Shown here: positions 1 to 9,700 of the stretch, one piece after another | Layout: every line of letters starts with the position of its first letter | Numbering within the stretch: position 1 is the first letter of the stretch | Notes under the pieces: model-generated | What the model was told of the DNA's origin: nothing | What the model saw: only the letters and a program-made list of their open reading frames with translations | The model's database searches: none | Assembly (NCBI RefSeq): GCF_026191475.2 | Contig: NZ_JAOSLC020000003.1 | Span: 2,201,001-2,265,000 of the forward strand | Origin: Polaribacter ponticola | GTDB lineage: Bacteria > Bacteroidota > Bacteroidia > Flavobacteriales > Flavobacteriaceae | Direction: 5' to 3' | Length of the DNA: 64,000 nt | Program-made: the position numbers and the translations under genes

Positions 1-917
1 CAATAGCCATTCATGGTGGAGCAGGAACTTTAGTAGAAGGAATGATGACTTCTGAATTAGAGGCGCAATATAAATCGGCTTTAAAATTAGCTTTAGATGC
101 TGGTTATACCATTTTAGAAAGCGGAGGGAATTCATTAGATGCAGTAGAAAAAGCAGTAATTGTTTTAGAAAATTCTCATTTATTTAACGCCGGAAAAGGT
201 TCAGTTTTTACAGCAAATGAAACACATGAAATGGATGCTGCAATTATGGATGGAAAGACATTAAATGCTGGTGCTGTTTCTTTAATTAGCGGAATTAAAA
301 ATCCGGTTTCTTTAGCAAAAGATGTAATGCAAAAAAGTGAACATGTTTTTTTGGCTGGAGAAGGAGCTATGCAATTTGCAAAAATGAATGATTATACTAT
401 TGAAGATGATGCTTATTTTTATGATGAATTTCGTCATAATCAATGGTTAGAAATTAAAGATACAGATAGTTTTCAGTTAGATCATGCAAAGAAAAAAGAT
501 TCAAAATTCGGAACAGTTGGTGCAGTAGCTTGTGATAAAAATGGAAATATTGCTGCAGCAACTTCAACAGGAGGAATGACAAACAAAAAGTTTGGTAGAG
601 TAGGAGATTCTCCGATGATTGGTGCAGGAAATTATGCTAACAATAAAACATGTGCAATTTCTTGTACAGGTAGTGGTGAGTTTTTTATCCGTGGAGTTGT
701 AGCTTATGATGTTGCGTGTTTAATGGAACATAAAGAAATGTCTGTAGAATCAGCTTCCAACGAAGTAATTAATAAAAGAATTTTAGAAATTGGTGGTGAT
801 GGAGGCCTAATTGCAGTGGATGCAAAAGGAAATATTGCAATGCCTTTTAACACAGAAGGAATGTATCGTGCAAGTAAATCTTCTAACGGAAAAGAAGAAG
901 TTTCTATTTATAAGTAA
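1..917 (+). CDS. Isoaspartyl peptidase / L-asparaginase (type III), 5' end cut by the window
   Basis: This Ntn-hydrolase splits beta-aspartyl dipeptides such as the beta-Asp-Arg released from cyanophycin, and can also hydrolyse asparagine. The frame is open from base 3 and begins inside the family's N-terminal AIHGGAG motif, so only a few residues are missing; the ATG at 42 is internal. The autocleavage site is visible as GTVG, with the nucleophile Thr encoded at 513-515, preceded by a charged linker and followed by ATSTGG and a GSGE motif. No signal peptide can be judged because the start is absent. Its neighbours cyanophycinase and cyanophycin synthetase make a role in the last step of cyanophycin breakdown likely; that role is inferred from context. 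Confidence 0.9.
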   Translation, partial: IAIHGGAGTLVEGMMTSELEAQYKSALKLALDAGYTILESGGNSLDAVEKAVIVLENSHLFNAGKGSVFTANETHEMDAAIMDGKTLNAGAVSLISGIKNPVSLAKDVMQKSEHVFLAGEGAMQFAKMNDYTIEDDAYFYDEFRHNQWLEIKDTDSFQLDHAKKKDSKFGTVGAVACDKNGNIAAATSTGGMTNKKFGRVGDSPMIGAGNYANNKTCAISCTGSGEFFIRGVVAYDVACLMEHKEMSVESASNEVINKRILEIGGDGGLIAVDAKGNIAMPFNTEGMYRASKSSNGKEEVSIYK

Positions 918-1012
918 GATTCTTCACTTCGTTACTTTCCGTTCTGAATGACATTTAAATTCTTCTAATAATTATTGTTTGTCATTCAGAGGGAAGCATG
1001 ACCGAAGAATCT
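918..1012. repeat. Imperfect inverted repeat (REP-like) before the GIY-YIG gene
   Basis: The left arm (918-952) reads AGATTCTTCACTTCG...TCTGAATGAC and the right arm (981-1012) is its imperfect reverse complement, GTCATTCAGAGGG...GAAGAATCT. A third copy in the left-arm orientation follows the next gene at 1350-1382. Low-complexity palindromes of this kind are common between genes in flavobacteria. Confidence 0.75.
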
Positions 1013-1042
1013 CAAAAGGAAAAGAAATATTATTTTAGTAAT

Positions 1043-1348
1043 ATGAAAACTTTAGGAACTCATAATTACTATGTTTATATACTAACAAATAAAACAAAAA
1101 CTGTTTTATATACTGGAGTTACAAATAACTTAAAAGAACGATTATATTTTCATCAAAATCCAGAACCTTTTTCAAAAGCATTTACTACTAAATACAAATT
1201 TTTTTATTTAATTTATCACGAAAATTTTCAAGATGTTAATGTTGCTATAGATAGAGAAAAGCAAATTAAAGGTTGGAGTAGATCAAAAAAAGAAACTTTG
1301 ATTTTAAGTTTTAATCCAACTTGGAGTTTTCTAAATAATGATATTTAA
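1043..1348 (+). CDS. GIY-YIG nuclease family protein (small, YhbQ/UPF0213-like)
   Basis: This is a single-domain GIY-YIG endonuclease-fold protein of about 101 residues. The signature is plain: YYVYILTNK followed by LYTGVTNNLKERLYFHQ (the GIY and YIG strands plus the conserved Arg), with a later EKQIKGW segment holding the catalytic-type Glu/Lys region. The frame is open from an ATG at 998, but that ATG lies inside the repeat, and its first codons (MTEES) are simply repeat sequence. The ATG at 1043, directly before the domain, is the better start. No partner gene is apparent. The cellular substrate of this small family is not established. Being boxed in by three repeat arms suggests a mobile cassette, which is inference. 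Confidence 0.8.
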   Translation: MKTLGTHNYYVYILTNKTKTVLYTGVTNNLKERLYFHQNPEPFSKAFTTKYKFFYLIYHENFQDVNVAIDREKQIKGWSRSKKETLILSFNPTWSFLNNDI

Positions 1349-1349
1349 G

Positions 1350-1382
1350 AGATTCTTCACTCCGTAACTCGTCCTGAATGAT
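1350..1382. repeat. Third copy of the GATTCTTCAC...CTGAATGA repeat arm
   Basis: The sequence AGATTCTTCACTCCG...CTGAATGAT matches the arm at 918-952 in the same orientation. With the arm at 981-1012 it encloses the GIY-YIG gene between oppositely oriented copies. It could fold against a neighbouring copy, but no terminator T-tract follows. Confidence 0.65.
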
Positions 1383-1393
1383 AAAATAAACTC

Positions 1394-2257
1394 TTAAATA
1401 AAAGGAGCATCAATAGCTAAAACAGAAACTTTTCTGTCTTTTATAGAGTACATATCACTATTAGAAAGTACATGAATATTTAGGTTTGCCATCGTCATTG
1501 GTGTACCTTCTTCTAATATTTTTTCGTTATTGTGGGTAAGTTTACTTCCGTCAAAAATAATAACCATTCCAGAGCCAATTACAGTACAATCGCTACCATT
1601 TTTTATAATCATTCCTGTGTCTTCTGCAAGTCCAATTCCAATTAAATTAGGATGTTTTGCAACAGCTTCAGACTGTCTTCCAAAACGACCTCTTTTAATA
1701 AAATGCGTGTCGATAATTAATTCAGGAATTAAATTTAATCCTTTGTACATATCAACAGCACCTTTAATAAAAGCTTCAGTTGCACTTCCACCAGCAATCA
1801 TCTCATTTGCCATTGCCATTGCACCTGCACTTGTGCCAGCAATTACAAAACCTTCTTCGTTTTTATAACGATCTGCTAAAATTTTATGAATGGTAGTTCC
1901 TCCAATTTTATCGGTAATTTTAGATTGATCTCCACCAGAAAACATCACACAATCTGCTGTTTTAATCAAATTGATTGAGCTTTCTTTTTCAGAATCTTCT
2001 TTACTTCTAATGTCTAGAACTGTAACATTCTTACATCCTAAAGTTGTAAAAGCATCTATATAATTTTCTCCAACTTCAACAGGAATACTTGAAGCTGTAG
2101 GTATTACAATAATATTTGCATCAATACCACCAGCTTCTTTTACAACATGATATAAAATACCTTCGCTAATAAACTCTTGTGTATATTGTTCATTTTCTTC
2201 AATTCCTTTATCCTCATTTCCGCCAATAGGAATTAATGTTCCTTTAATCATTTTCAT
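1394..2257 (-). CDS. cphB: Cyanophycinase (peptidase S51)
   Basis: This serine peptidase cuts cyanophycin (multi-L-arginyl-poly-L-aspartate) to beta-Asp-Arg dipeptides. At 287 residues it has normal family length. The N-terminal strand GTLIPIGGNEDKG, a central FSGGDQSKI and the nucleophile elbow AGTSAGAMAM (catalytic Ser in TSAGA) are all present, as is the downstream DTHFIKRGRFGR region. No signal peptide is seen, so it should act in the cytoplasm on stored polymer. It is divergent from the synthetase gene, with 98 bp between start codons; that gap carries a -7-like TATTTTTG on the minus strand (2285-2292). The adjacency of synthetase and isoaspartyl peptidase makes cyanophycinase much likelier than another S51 peptidase. 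Confidence 0.93.
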   Translation of the reverse strand: MKMIKGTLIPIGGNEDKGIEENEQYTQEFISEGILYHVVKEAGGIDANIIVIPTASSIPVEVGENYIDAFTTLGCKNVTVLDIRSKEDSEKESSINLIKTADCVMFSGGDQSKITDKIGGTTIHKILADRYKNEEGFVIAGTSAGAMAMANEMIAGGSATEAFIKGAVDMYKGLNLIPELIIDTHFIKRGRFGRQSEAVAKHPNLIGIGLAEDTGMIIKNGSDCTVIGSGMVIIFDGSKLTHNNEKILEEGTPMTMANLNIHVLSNSDMYSIKDRKVSVLAIDAPFI

Positions 2258-2284
2258 AAAAAATTAATTGCTTTTATCTAGATG

Positions 2285-2292
2285 CAAAAATA
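2285..2292 (-). promoter_or_regulatory. Candidate -7 promoter element for cyanophycinase
   Basis: TATTTTTG on the minus strand fits the Bacteroidetes TAnnTTTG -7 box, 28 bases before the cphB start. No convincing -33 TTTG is seen 17-23 bases upstream. Confidence 0.4.
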
Positions 2293-2355
2293 AAGGAATT
2301 TTTATCTAAAAATGTATATATTTATGAACTTTCAAACTAATTAAACAATCCAAAG

Positions 2356-5013
2356 ATGAAAATAGTAAATATCAATGCAATGAGAGGACCAAATTATTGG
2401 TCTGTTAGAAGACATAAACTAATTGTTATGGTTTTGGACCTTGAAGAAATGGAAGAAAGACCTTCTAATAAGGTAGATGGATTTTCTGAAAGATTAAAAG
2501 CAATGTTTCCAACAATGTATTCTCATCGTTGTTCTGAAGGTTGTGAAGGTGGATTTTTTATGAGAGTTGATGATGGAACTTGGATGGGACATATTATTGA
2601 ACATATTGCCTTAGAAATTCAAACTTTAGCAGGAATGGACACAGGTTTTGGAAGAACCAGAGGTTATGGAGAAGAAGGTGTTTATAGTGTAGTTTTTTCT
2701 TATTTAGAAGAAAATGTTGGTAGATATGCAGCAAAATCTGCAGTTAGAATTTGTGAAGCCTTAATTGCTGGCGAAACTTATGATCTTGAAGAAGATATTC
2801 AAGAAATGAGAGAATTAAGAGAAAGTTCACGTTTAGGGCCAAGTACAGGTTCTATTGTTGAAGAAGCAGAAGCACGTGGAATTCCTTGGATTCGTTTAAA
2901 TCAATATTCATTAGTTCAATTGGGTTATGGAGCTAATCAAAAACGTATTCAAGCAACTGTTACAAGTGAAACCAGTAGTATTGGTGTTGAATTAGCATGT
3001 GATAAAGAAGATACAAAATATTTATTAGAACAAGCAGAAGTAGAAGTTCCAAGAGGAGATATTATTAGAAGAGAAAGAAGTTTAAAAGATGCGTGTATTT
3101 ACGTTGGTTATCCTTTAGTAATAAAACCTGTAGATGGAAATCATGGACGAGGAATTACTGTAAATATTCAAAATTATGAAGATGCATTAGAAGGTTTTAG
3201 ACATGCAAAAAACAGTTCTAAAAGTGGTGCAATAATTGTAGAAAAATTTATTACAGGTGAAGATTATAGACTTTTAGTAATAAATAACAAATTGGTTGCT
3301 GCAGCTTTAAGAACACCTGCACATGTAATTGGTGATGGAAAATCTACTGTTCAAAATTTAATAGACGAAGTAAATAAAGACCCAAGAAGAGGTTATGGTC
3401 ATGAAAAAGTGTTGACTCAAATCACTGTAAATGAATTAACCCAAACTATAATAAAAGACGCTGGTTATACTTTAGATTCTGTTATTAAAAAAGGAGAAAG
3501 ACTAATTTTAAAAGATACTGCGAACTTAAGTACTGGTGGAACAGCAGAAGATGTAACAGATATTGTACATCCTGCAAATGTATTTATGGCAGAAAGAATT
3601 TCTAAAATCATCGATTTAGATATTTGTGGAATTGATGTAATGACAACAGATATTTCTAAACCATTATCAGAAACTGGTGGAGCTGTTTTAGAAGTTAACG
3701 CAGGCCCAGGATTTAGAATGCATTTAGCACCAACAGAAGGATTGCCAAGAAATGTAGCAGCACCAGTAATTGATAAATTATTTCCTCCAGGATCTACATC
3801 TAGAATTCCTATTGTTGCAATTTCTGGAACTAACGGAAAGACAACCACAACTCGTTTAATTGCACACATGGCAAAAATGAAAGGGTATAAAGTTGGTTAT
3901 ACAACAAGTGATGGCGTCTATATTCAGAATAGATTATTAATGACAGGTGATTGTACAGGTCCTGCAAGTGCAGAATTTGTTTTACGAGATCCAACCGTAA
4001 ATTTTGCAGTTTTAGAATCTGCAAGAGGAGGTTTATTAAGAGCGGGTTTAGGTTTTAAAAAATGTGATATAGGTATTGTTACCAACGTTGCAGCAGATCA
4101 TTTAGGTTTAAAAGGAATTCATACAGTAGAACAATTAGCAAAAGTAAAAGGTGTAATACCAGAAACAGTTTTACCAGAAGGAACCGCAATTTTAAATGCC
4201 GATGATGAATTAGTGTATGCAATGCGTAAAAATGTAGAATGTAATGTAGCATTATTCTCTTTGGATGAAAATAATCCGCATATAAAAGCAATCCAAAAAC
4301 GTGGAGGTTTATCTGCTATTTACGAAAACGGATTTATAACAATTTGTAGAGGAGAATGGAAAATGCGAGTTATAAAAGCTGTAAATGTTCCATTAACTTA
4401 TGGAGGAAAAGCAACATTTATGATTCAGAATGTTTTGCCAGCAGTTTTAACAGCTTATTTAAAAGGATTCTCTTTAGAAGATATGAAAATGTCTTTAGAA
4501 ACATTTATTCCTTCAGCAACACAAACACCTGGAAGGTTAAATTTATTTAAGTTTAAAAATTTCCAGATTTTAGTTGATTATGCACATAATCCTGCAGGAA
4601 TGAGAGCGTTAAAACAATTTACAGACAATTTAGAAGCTACTGTAAAAATTGGAATTATAGCAGGAATTGGAGATAGAAGAGTAGAAGATAATAATGAAAT
4701 GGGCGGAATTGCTGCAGACATGTTTGATGAAATTATTATTCGACAAGACAAACGTTTACGTGGTAAAACAGAACAAGAATTAATTACAATGTTAGATGAT
4801 GGAATTAAAAAACGAGATCCTAAAAAGAAAACGACAATTATTCCATCTGAAAGAGATGCAATTTTACACGCAGTAAAAAATGCACCACAGAATGCATTAA
4901 TTGTATTGTGTAGTGATGTGGTTCCAGATGCACTTAATTTGGTTAAAGAACTCAAGGAAAAAGAAGCAAGTGAACTTTATGAGTTTACAAATGAAGATAT
5001 TCCTAATCAATAA
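2356..5013 (+). CDS. cphA: Cyanophycin synthetase (CphA1 type)
   Basis: This enzyme polymerises Asp and Arg into cyanophycin, using ATP for each bond. The 885 residues show the complete CphA1 layout: an N-terminal domain (about 1-165), an ATP-grasp domain with YPLVIKPVDGNHGRGI near residue 255 that adds Asp to the backbone, and a Mur-ligase-like domain with P-loop GTNGKTTTT at residues 491-499 that adds Arg. NAGPGFRMHLAPTEG, typical of CphA1, precedes the Mur domain, and a Mur C-terminal segment with VDYAHNP follows. The ATG at 2356 opens directly into the family N-terminus. A hairpin terminator follows at 5023. The divergent cyanophycinase and the upstream isoaspartyl peptidase complete the storage cycle. 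All motifs are intact, so it should be active. Confidence 0.95.
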   Translation: MKIVNINAMRGPNYWSVRRHKLIVMVLDLEEMEERPSNKVDGFSERLKAMFPTMYSHRCSEGCEGGFFMRVDDGTWMGHIIEHIALEIQTLAGMDTGFGRTRGYGEEGVYSVVFSYLEENVGRYAAKSAVRICEALIAGETYDLEEDIQEMRELRESSRLGPSTGSIVEEAEARGIPWIRLNQYSLVQLGYGANQKRIQATVTSETSSIGVELACDKEDTKYLLEQAEVEVPRGDIIRRERSLKDACIYVGYPLVIKPVDGNHGRGITVNIQNYEDALEGFRHAKNSSKSGAIIVEKFITGEDYRLLVINNKLVAAALRTPAHVIGDGKSTVQNLIDEVNKDPRRGYGHEKVLTQITVNELTQTIIKDAGYTLDSVIKKGERLILKDTANLSTGGTAEDVTDIVHPANVFMAERISKIIDLDICGIDVMTTDISKPLSETGGAVLEVNAGPGFRMHLAPTEGLPRNVAAPVIDKLFPPGSTSRIPIVAISGTNGKTTTTRLIAHMAKMKGYKVGYTTSDGVYIQNRLLMTGDCTGPASAEFVLRDPTVNFAVLESARGGLLRAGLGFKKCDIGIVTNVAADHLGLKGIHTVEQLAKVKGVIPETVLPEGTAILNADDELVYAMRKNVECNVALFSLDENNPHIKAIQKRGGLSAIYENGFITICRGEWKMRVIKAVNVPLTYGGKATFMIQNVLPAVLTAYLKGFSLEDMKMSLETFIPSATQTPGRLNLFKFKNFQILVDYAHNPAGMRALKQFTDNLEATVKIGIIAGIGDRRVEDNNEMGGIAADMFDEIIIRQDKRLRGKTEQELITMLDDGIKKRDPKKKTTIIPSERDAILHAVKNAPQNALIVLCSDVVPDALNLVKELKEKEASELYEFTNEDIPNQ

Positions 5014-5022
5014 TAAAAAAAG

Positions 5023-5047
5023 AAACTCCCAATTTTGGGAGTTTTTT
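5023..5047 (+). terminator. Intrinsic terminator after cphA
   Basis: The stem AAACTCCC / GGGAGTTT has a 6-base AATTTT loop and runs into a T-tract, 10 bases after the cphA stop. Confidence 0.85.
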
Positions 5048-5113
5048 GTTAAAAGTCTTCTAAATACCAAATCATTACATATTAAAATGAAGTAAATTAG
5101 CAAAAATTTTTTT

Positions 5114-6337
5114 ATGCCACGTTGGATTTTTCCTTTAATAATTCTATTAGCAATTATTCTAATTGTAGAAATTTATGCTTTTCAAGCATTTAAAACCATT
5201 TCTAAAAACAAATTTGTTCGGTTTTCATTTCTGTTTTTAAGTTTAGCAGTGTATGTAAATTTTTTAATAACAATGCTAACGTATTCTAGAAGTGATGGAC
5301 AAACACCTCAATTTCAAATGGCTGTAGGTTTGTTGTTAACTTTTACTATTCCAAAATTGGTTATAATTATTATGCTCTTTGGAGAAGATATGTATAGATG
5401 GATTGCAAAAGGAATTTCTGCAATTTCATCTGGAGAAACAAAATCGCTACCAAGTAGAAGAAAATTTATTTCTCAATTGGCTTTGGGTTTGGCAGCAATA
5501 CCATTTGCATCTTTTATTTACGGAATTATTCAAGGAAAATACAATTACAAAGTAATTAAATATCAATTAAGTTTTAAAGATTTACCAGACGCTTTTGATG
5601 GTTTTACAATTACTCAAATTTCAGACATTCATTCTGGGAGTTTTACAAACAAAGAAAAAATACAATATGGTGTAGATTTAATCAATCAGCAAAAATCTGA
5701 TATTATGCTTTTTACAGGGGATATTGTAAATAATACTGCTGATGAAATGAATGATTGGATTGATGTTTTTGATAAATTAGAAGCTAAAGAAGGTAAATAT
5801 TCAATTTTAGGAAATCATGATTATGGAGATTATATAGATTGGAAATCTCCAGAAGATAAAAAAGATAATTTTAAAGCAGTAAAAGATATTCACAAAAAAA
5901 TTGGTTTTGATTTGTTGTTAGATGAACATCGATATTTAGAAAAAGACGGACAAAAAATTGCGCTTCTTGGAGTAGAGAACTGGGGAAAAGGATTTAACCA
6001 AGCAGGAGACTTACAAAAAGCATCAGCAAACATTAAAAAAGAAGATTTTAAAATCTTAATGAGTCATGATCCGAGTCATTGGGAAGAAAAGGTAAAAAAA
6101 GACGATTTTAATTATCATTTAACTTTAAGTGGTCATACACATGGTTTACAAATGGGTATAGAAATACCAGGTTGGTTTAAATGGAGTCCTTCTCAATTTG
6201 TATACAAACAATGGGCAGGTTTGTATGAAGAAGCAGGTAGGTTTATAAATGTAAACAGAGGATTTGGTTACCATGCTTTTCCTGGAAGAGTGGGTATTTG
6301 GCCAGAAATTACGGTTATAGAATTGAAAAAAGCTTGA
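5114..6337 (+). CDS. Membrane-anchored metallophosphoesterase
   Basis: The C-terminal two thirds form a calcineurin-like phosphoesterase domain with all metal-binding motifs: SDIHSG, TGDIVNN, GNHDYGD and SGHTHG. The N-terminal ~150 residues carry three hydrophobic segments (about 5-25, 37-56 and 73-95), then a polar stretch ending in SRRKFISQLALGLAAIPFA, a Tat-like twin-arginine motif followed by a fourth hydrophobic segment. The catalytic domain therefore probably faces the periplasm. Length (407 aa) is usual for flavobacterial members. Relatives include YaeI-type lipid phosphoesterases, but the substrate here cannot be read from the sequence. It stands alone between the cphA terminator and the next promoter. 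Confidence 0.85.
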   Translation: MPRWIFPLIILLAIILIVEIYAFQAFKTISKNKFVRFSFLFLSLAVYVNFLITMLTYSRSDGQTPQFQMAVGLLLTFTIPKLVIIIMLFGEDMYRWIAKGISAISSGETKSLPSRRKFISQLALGLAAIPFASFIYGIIQGKYNYKVIKYQLSFKDLPDAFDGFTITQISDIHSGSFTNKEKIQYGVDLINQQKSDIMLFTGDIVNNTADEMNDWIDVFDKLEAKEGKYSILGNHDYGDYIDWKSPEDKKDNFKAVKDIHKKIGFDLLLDEHRYLEKDGQKIALLGVENWGKGFNQAGDLQKASANIKKEDFKILMSHDPSHWEEKVKKDDFNYHLTLSGHTHGLQMGIEIPGWFKWSPSQFVYKQWAGLYEEAGRFINVNRGFGYHAFPGRVGIWPEITVIELKKA

Positions 6338-6363
6338 TAATCAGCTTATTTAATAAGAATTAC

Positions 6364-6371
6364 TATATTTG
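6364..6371 (+). promoter_or_regulatory. Candidate -7 box for the thioredoxin-like gene
   Basis: TATATTTG fits TAnnTTTG and lies 53 bases before the start codon. No good -33 element is seen at the usual spacing. Confidence 0.4.
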
Positions 6372-6424
6372 TGATAGTACTTATTGTGTAACTGTGAGTT
6401 TTTATCCCTTTAAAACATACTATT

Positions 6425-6718
6425 ATGACGAAATTTGGAGAGTTAATTGGAGTTGATAAACCCGTATTAATCGATTTTTATACAGATTGGGACGAGGTTG
6501 AAAATAGCGTTGATACTTTAAGAGATGTAGCAGCTGCTTTAGGTGATAGAGCTAAAGTTATAAAGATTGACATCAAAAAGAATGAAACACTAGCAGATGC
6601 TTTACGTGTAAAGGGTAATCCTACTTTTATGATTTATAAAAATGGCGTAATGAAGTGGCGCCAAACAGGTTTCCAAGACGCTAATACCTTAATTGGTTTA
6701 GTACAGCAGTACGTTTAA
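6425..6718 (+). CDS. Thioredoxin-fold protein lacking the CxxC active site
   Basis: This is a 97-residue thioredoxin-fold protein. The fold is recognisable from LIDFYTDWDEVENS (where thioredoxin has WCGPC, residues 22-26 here are W-D-E-V-E), the VIKIDIKKNETLADAL helix and the cis-proline segment VKGNPTFMIYKNG. Both redox cysteines are missing, and I see no other Cys in the protein, so it cannot act as a disulfide reductase. The close match elsewhere argues that it is functional rather than decayed, perhaps binding partners or chaperoning. It is a single-gene unit with a -7 box upstream and a strong bidirectional hairpin downstream. Confidence 0.85.
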   Translation: MTKFGELIGVDKPVLIDFYTDWDEVENSVDTLRDVAAALGDRAKVIKIDIKKNETLADALRVKGNPTFMIYKNGVMKWRQTGFQDANTLIGLVQQYV

Positions 6719-6737
6719 AAAACTGTTTTTAAAATAA

Positions 6738-6785
6738 AAGATCTAGTTTATTAATTGTATTTAACAATCAATAAACTAGATTTCT
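6738..6785. terminator. Bidirectional terminator hairpin between convergent genes
   Basis: The arms ATCTAGTTTATTAATTGT (6741-6758) and ACAATCAATAAACTAGAT (6764-6781) pair almost perfectly around a 5-base loop. A-rich and T-rich flanks suit termination of both the thioredoxin-like gene and the DUF2723 gene. Confidence 0.8.
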
Positions 6786-6789
6786 TATT

Positions 6790-9700
6790 TTATTTATTTT
6801 CCTCTGGAATTATATGATTAAATAATGAAAGCGTTTTATTAAAATCGTCTTGTAATTCTGTAATAAAATCTTCATCAGTATCATTTTGTATTACTTGATC
6901 AATAACACCTCTGTATAGATATCTAAAGGTCATATCAAAGTCATCAAATATCATATCAAATTCTTCAATAGAAAAAGTACTAAACCAAATTAACTTATTT
7001 TTAAATAATGTAATTAGGGTTTTAGCACTTTCTCTTGCTTTTTCTTTTTCACCTAATTTATAATACATTTCTGGGTACTCTAAAGATAAACTGTAATGAT
7101 CAAAATCTTTAATAGGTAATTTTTCTAAAGATAAATCTAAAACCTCAACAGCTTTTAAAGTATCTCCTTCCTTTGCAAAAGCATTAGATAAACGCATTAA
7201 ACTATTTCTCATAGAAATGGCATTTCTTTTTGTTTGCTCATCTAAGTATATCTTACCATCATTTATGTTTCTCCAATCCCATTTCTGTATGTTTTTATAC
7301 ATTTTCTCTGTATCAATTCTACCTATGTCAAACAAACTTAACTCTCTTTCTAGTTTTCCGTTTTTATCATAAACTTTTGTAGGAGTTTTAATTGGTACAA
7401 ATTTAAATGCAACACCATCTAGCTGTAAATAATCTTTTAACCAGATATACTCACTATCTGTGTTAGAGCCTCCAGTAAAATAAATTGGACGTTTCCAGTC
7501 GAAATTATTTAAAATATCTAACATTAAAAGTGTGTTTTTGGCTAAAGCTCTATCTACAGTAATGTCTATATATGGTAAAATTTTATCAGCATCTTTTTGA
7601 GCTACAATTCCATATTTTAAAACATTTTCTTTGTTAACAGGTATTCTAATTCTATTTGTAGGTAACATTTTTTCTGGGTTACCATCATCATCTAAATCGT
7701 AGAATGTTTTTTTACTGTTGCTTCTTATCCATTTCATGTAGGTGTCTAAATCTAAAATAGAATCATGTAGTTGAGGATATAACTCTTTAGAGTAATAAGA
7801 ATATGCAACATCTAAGCTACCGTATTTATACTCATCATGTGTTAATTTAGATGGTATTGGAGCTGCGTCGTAAGTAGCTCGTTTCATTTGATCTATATAC
7901 CAATCTGTTTGAAATAAACTAGTATTTACTAGTTTTACATCGGTTCTAATTCCTTCTACTTCTTGCATATACCAAAGTGGGAATGTATCATTATCACCAA
8001 TGGTAAACATAATTGCATTTTCATCGCAACTTTCTAAGTAAGCTTGCGCGTTTAAATGTGTTGTGTATCTGTTAGATCGGTCATGGTCATCCCAATTTTC
8101 AAAAGCCATTAAAGATGGTACGGCAACAAACGAAATAAATGTTACAGCAACCGCCATGGATTTTTGTGGGCCAAATTGTTTTAATTTCTCATAAATAGCT
8201 AAAACACCAAATCCAATCCAGATGGCAAATATGTAGAAACTACCTACAACGGCATAATCACGTTCTCTAGGCTCAAAAGGTTTTGGGTTTGTATAAAATA
8301 TAATTGCTAAACCAGTAAAAGCAAAGAATAGAAAGAGTGTAAAAAAGTTTTCTTTATCCCATTTTATTTGATATAATAAACCAATGATACCTAAAATTAA
8401 TGGTAAAAAATAATATTTATTTCTCCCTTTGTTTTCTAAAACTTGCGGTGGTAATTTATCTTGAGAACCTAATCTTACTTCGTCAATAAAATCAATACCA
8501 CTTAACCAATTTCCATTAAAAATATCTAATCGACCTTGAGTATCGTTTTGACGTCCTACAAAATTCCACATAAAATAACGTCCATACATGTACCCAAATT
8601 GAAAACTTGCCATAAACTTAATATTCTCTGCAAAAGTTGGTCTACGTTTGCTATTTGCTGGTATACCGGCAATTGCTTTGTACATTTTTTCTGAAGCCGG
8701 ATTTACCATTCTTGGAATGAAACCTTTATGTTTGTCAGAGTAATTACGTAAAATACCTTTGTATTTATTAACAATTACATACTTGCCGTCTTTCTTTTCA
8801 TATTTAGGTTTATCATCTCTTGTAGGATTACTTGCATCAACATCATCATTATACTTGTTAGAGTAATAAGTGTCGTAAAAAACATTTGCATCTCCATATT
8901 GTTCACGCTCATAATAAGCCAACAACTCTCTTGCGCTTGATGGATTGTTCTCGTTAATAGTTGTGTTTGCATTCGCTCTTATTGGTAACATCATCCAAGA
9001 AGAAAAACCAATCATAATAAATAATAACGAAAGGATTAAGGTATTTGCTGTAACCTTATTGTTTTTTCTAGTATAGTTTAAGCCAAAATAGAATAAAACA
9101 ATTAAAACAATTGCCGCAATTATACTTCCAGAATTATAAGGTAAACCCACAGAGTTGATAAAAAATAATTCTGATGCGCTAAAGAATTTTAATGTAAAAG
9201 GGAAGATAAATTTAAAAACTAATATTAAAACAAAAACTGAAATTACGGTTGCAACTGCTGTAGATTTTAAGTTGATATTTTTAAATGTTTTAAAGAAATA
9301 TAACATAACAATTGCAGGAATTACCAGTAATGAAAGTATGTGTACACCAAAAGATAAACCAACTACAAAACTTATAATAATTAACCATTTATTTCCTCTA
9401 GGTTCGTGTAATACACTTTCCCATTTTAGACCAAGCCAAAACAATAAAGCCATTAAAAATGAAGACATTGCGTATACTTCACCTTCTACTGCGCTAAACC
9501 AAAAACTATCTGAAAAAGTATATGACAATGACCCTATTAAACTACTACCTAGAATTGCTATATATTTTCCTTCAGATGATTTTCCAGATTTTAAAGCCAA
9601 TTTTTTAGCAAGGTTGGTAATTGTCCAAAACATAAACAAAATTGTAAATGCACTTGCTAAAGCAGACATAAAGTTTACCATTTTTGCAATTTCTGTAAGG

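Noticed and set aside
998..1042. ATG at 998 as the start of the GIY-YIG gene
   Set aside because: The first codons are the intergenic repeat itself; the ATG at 1043 begins at the domain.
918..1382. CRISPR array
   Set aside because: Three repeat copies alternate in orientation with a gene between them; there is no regular spacer pattern and no cas gene.
3465..3869. 134-codon minus-strand frame inside cphA
   Set aside because: It lies opposite the ATP-grasp/Mur junction of a fully conserved protein and matches nothing.
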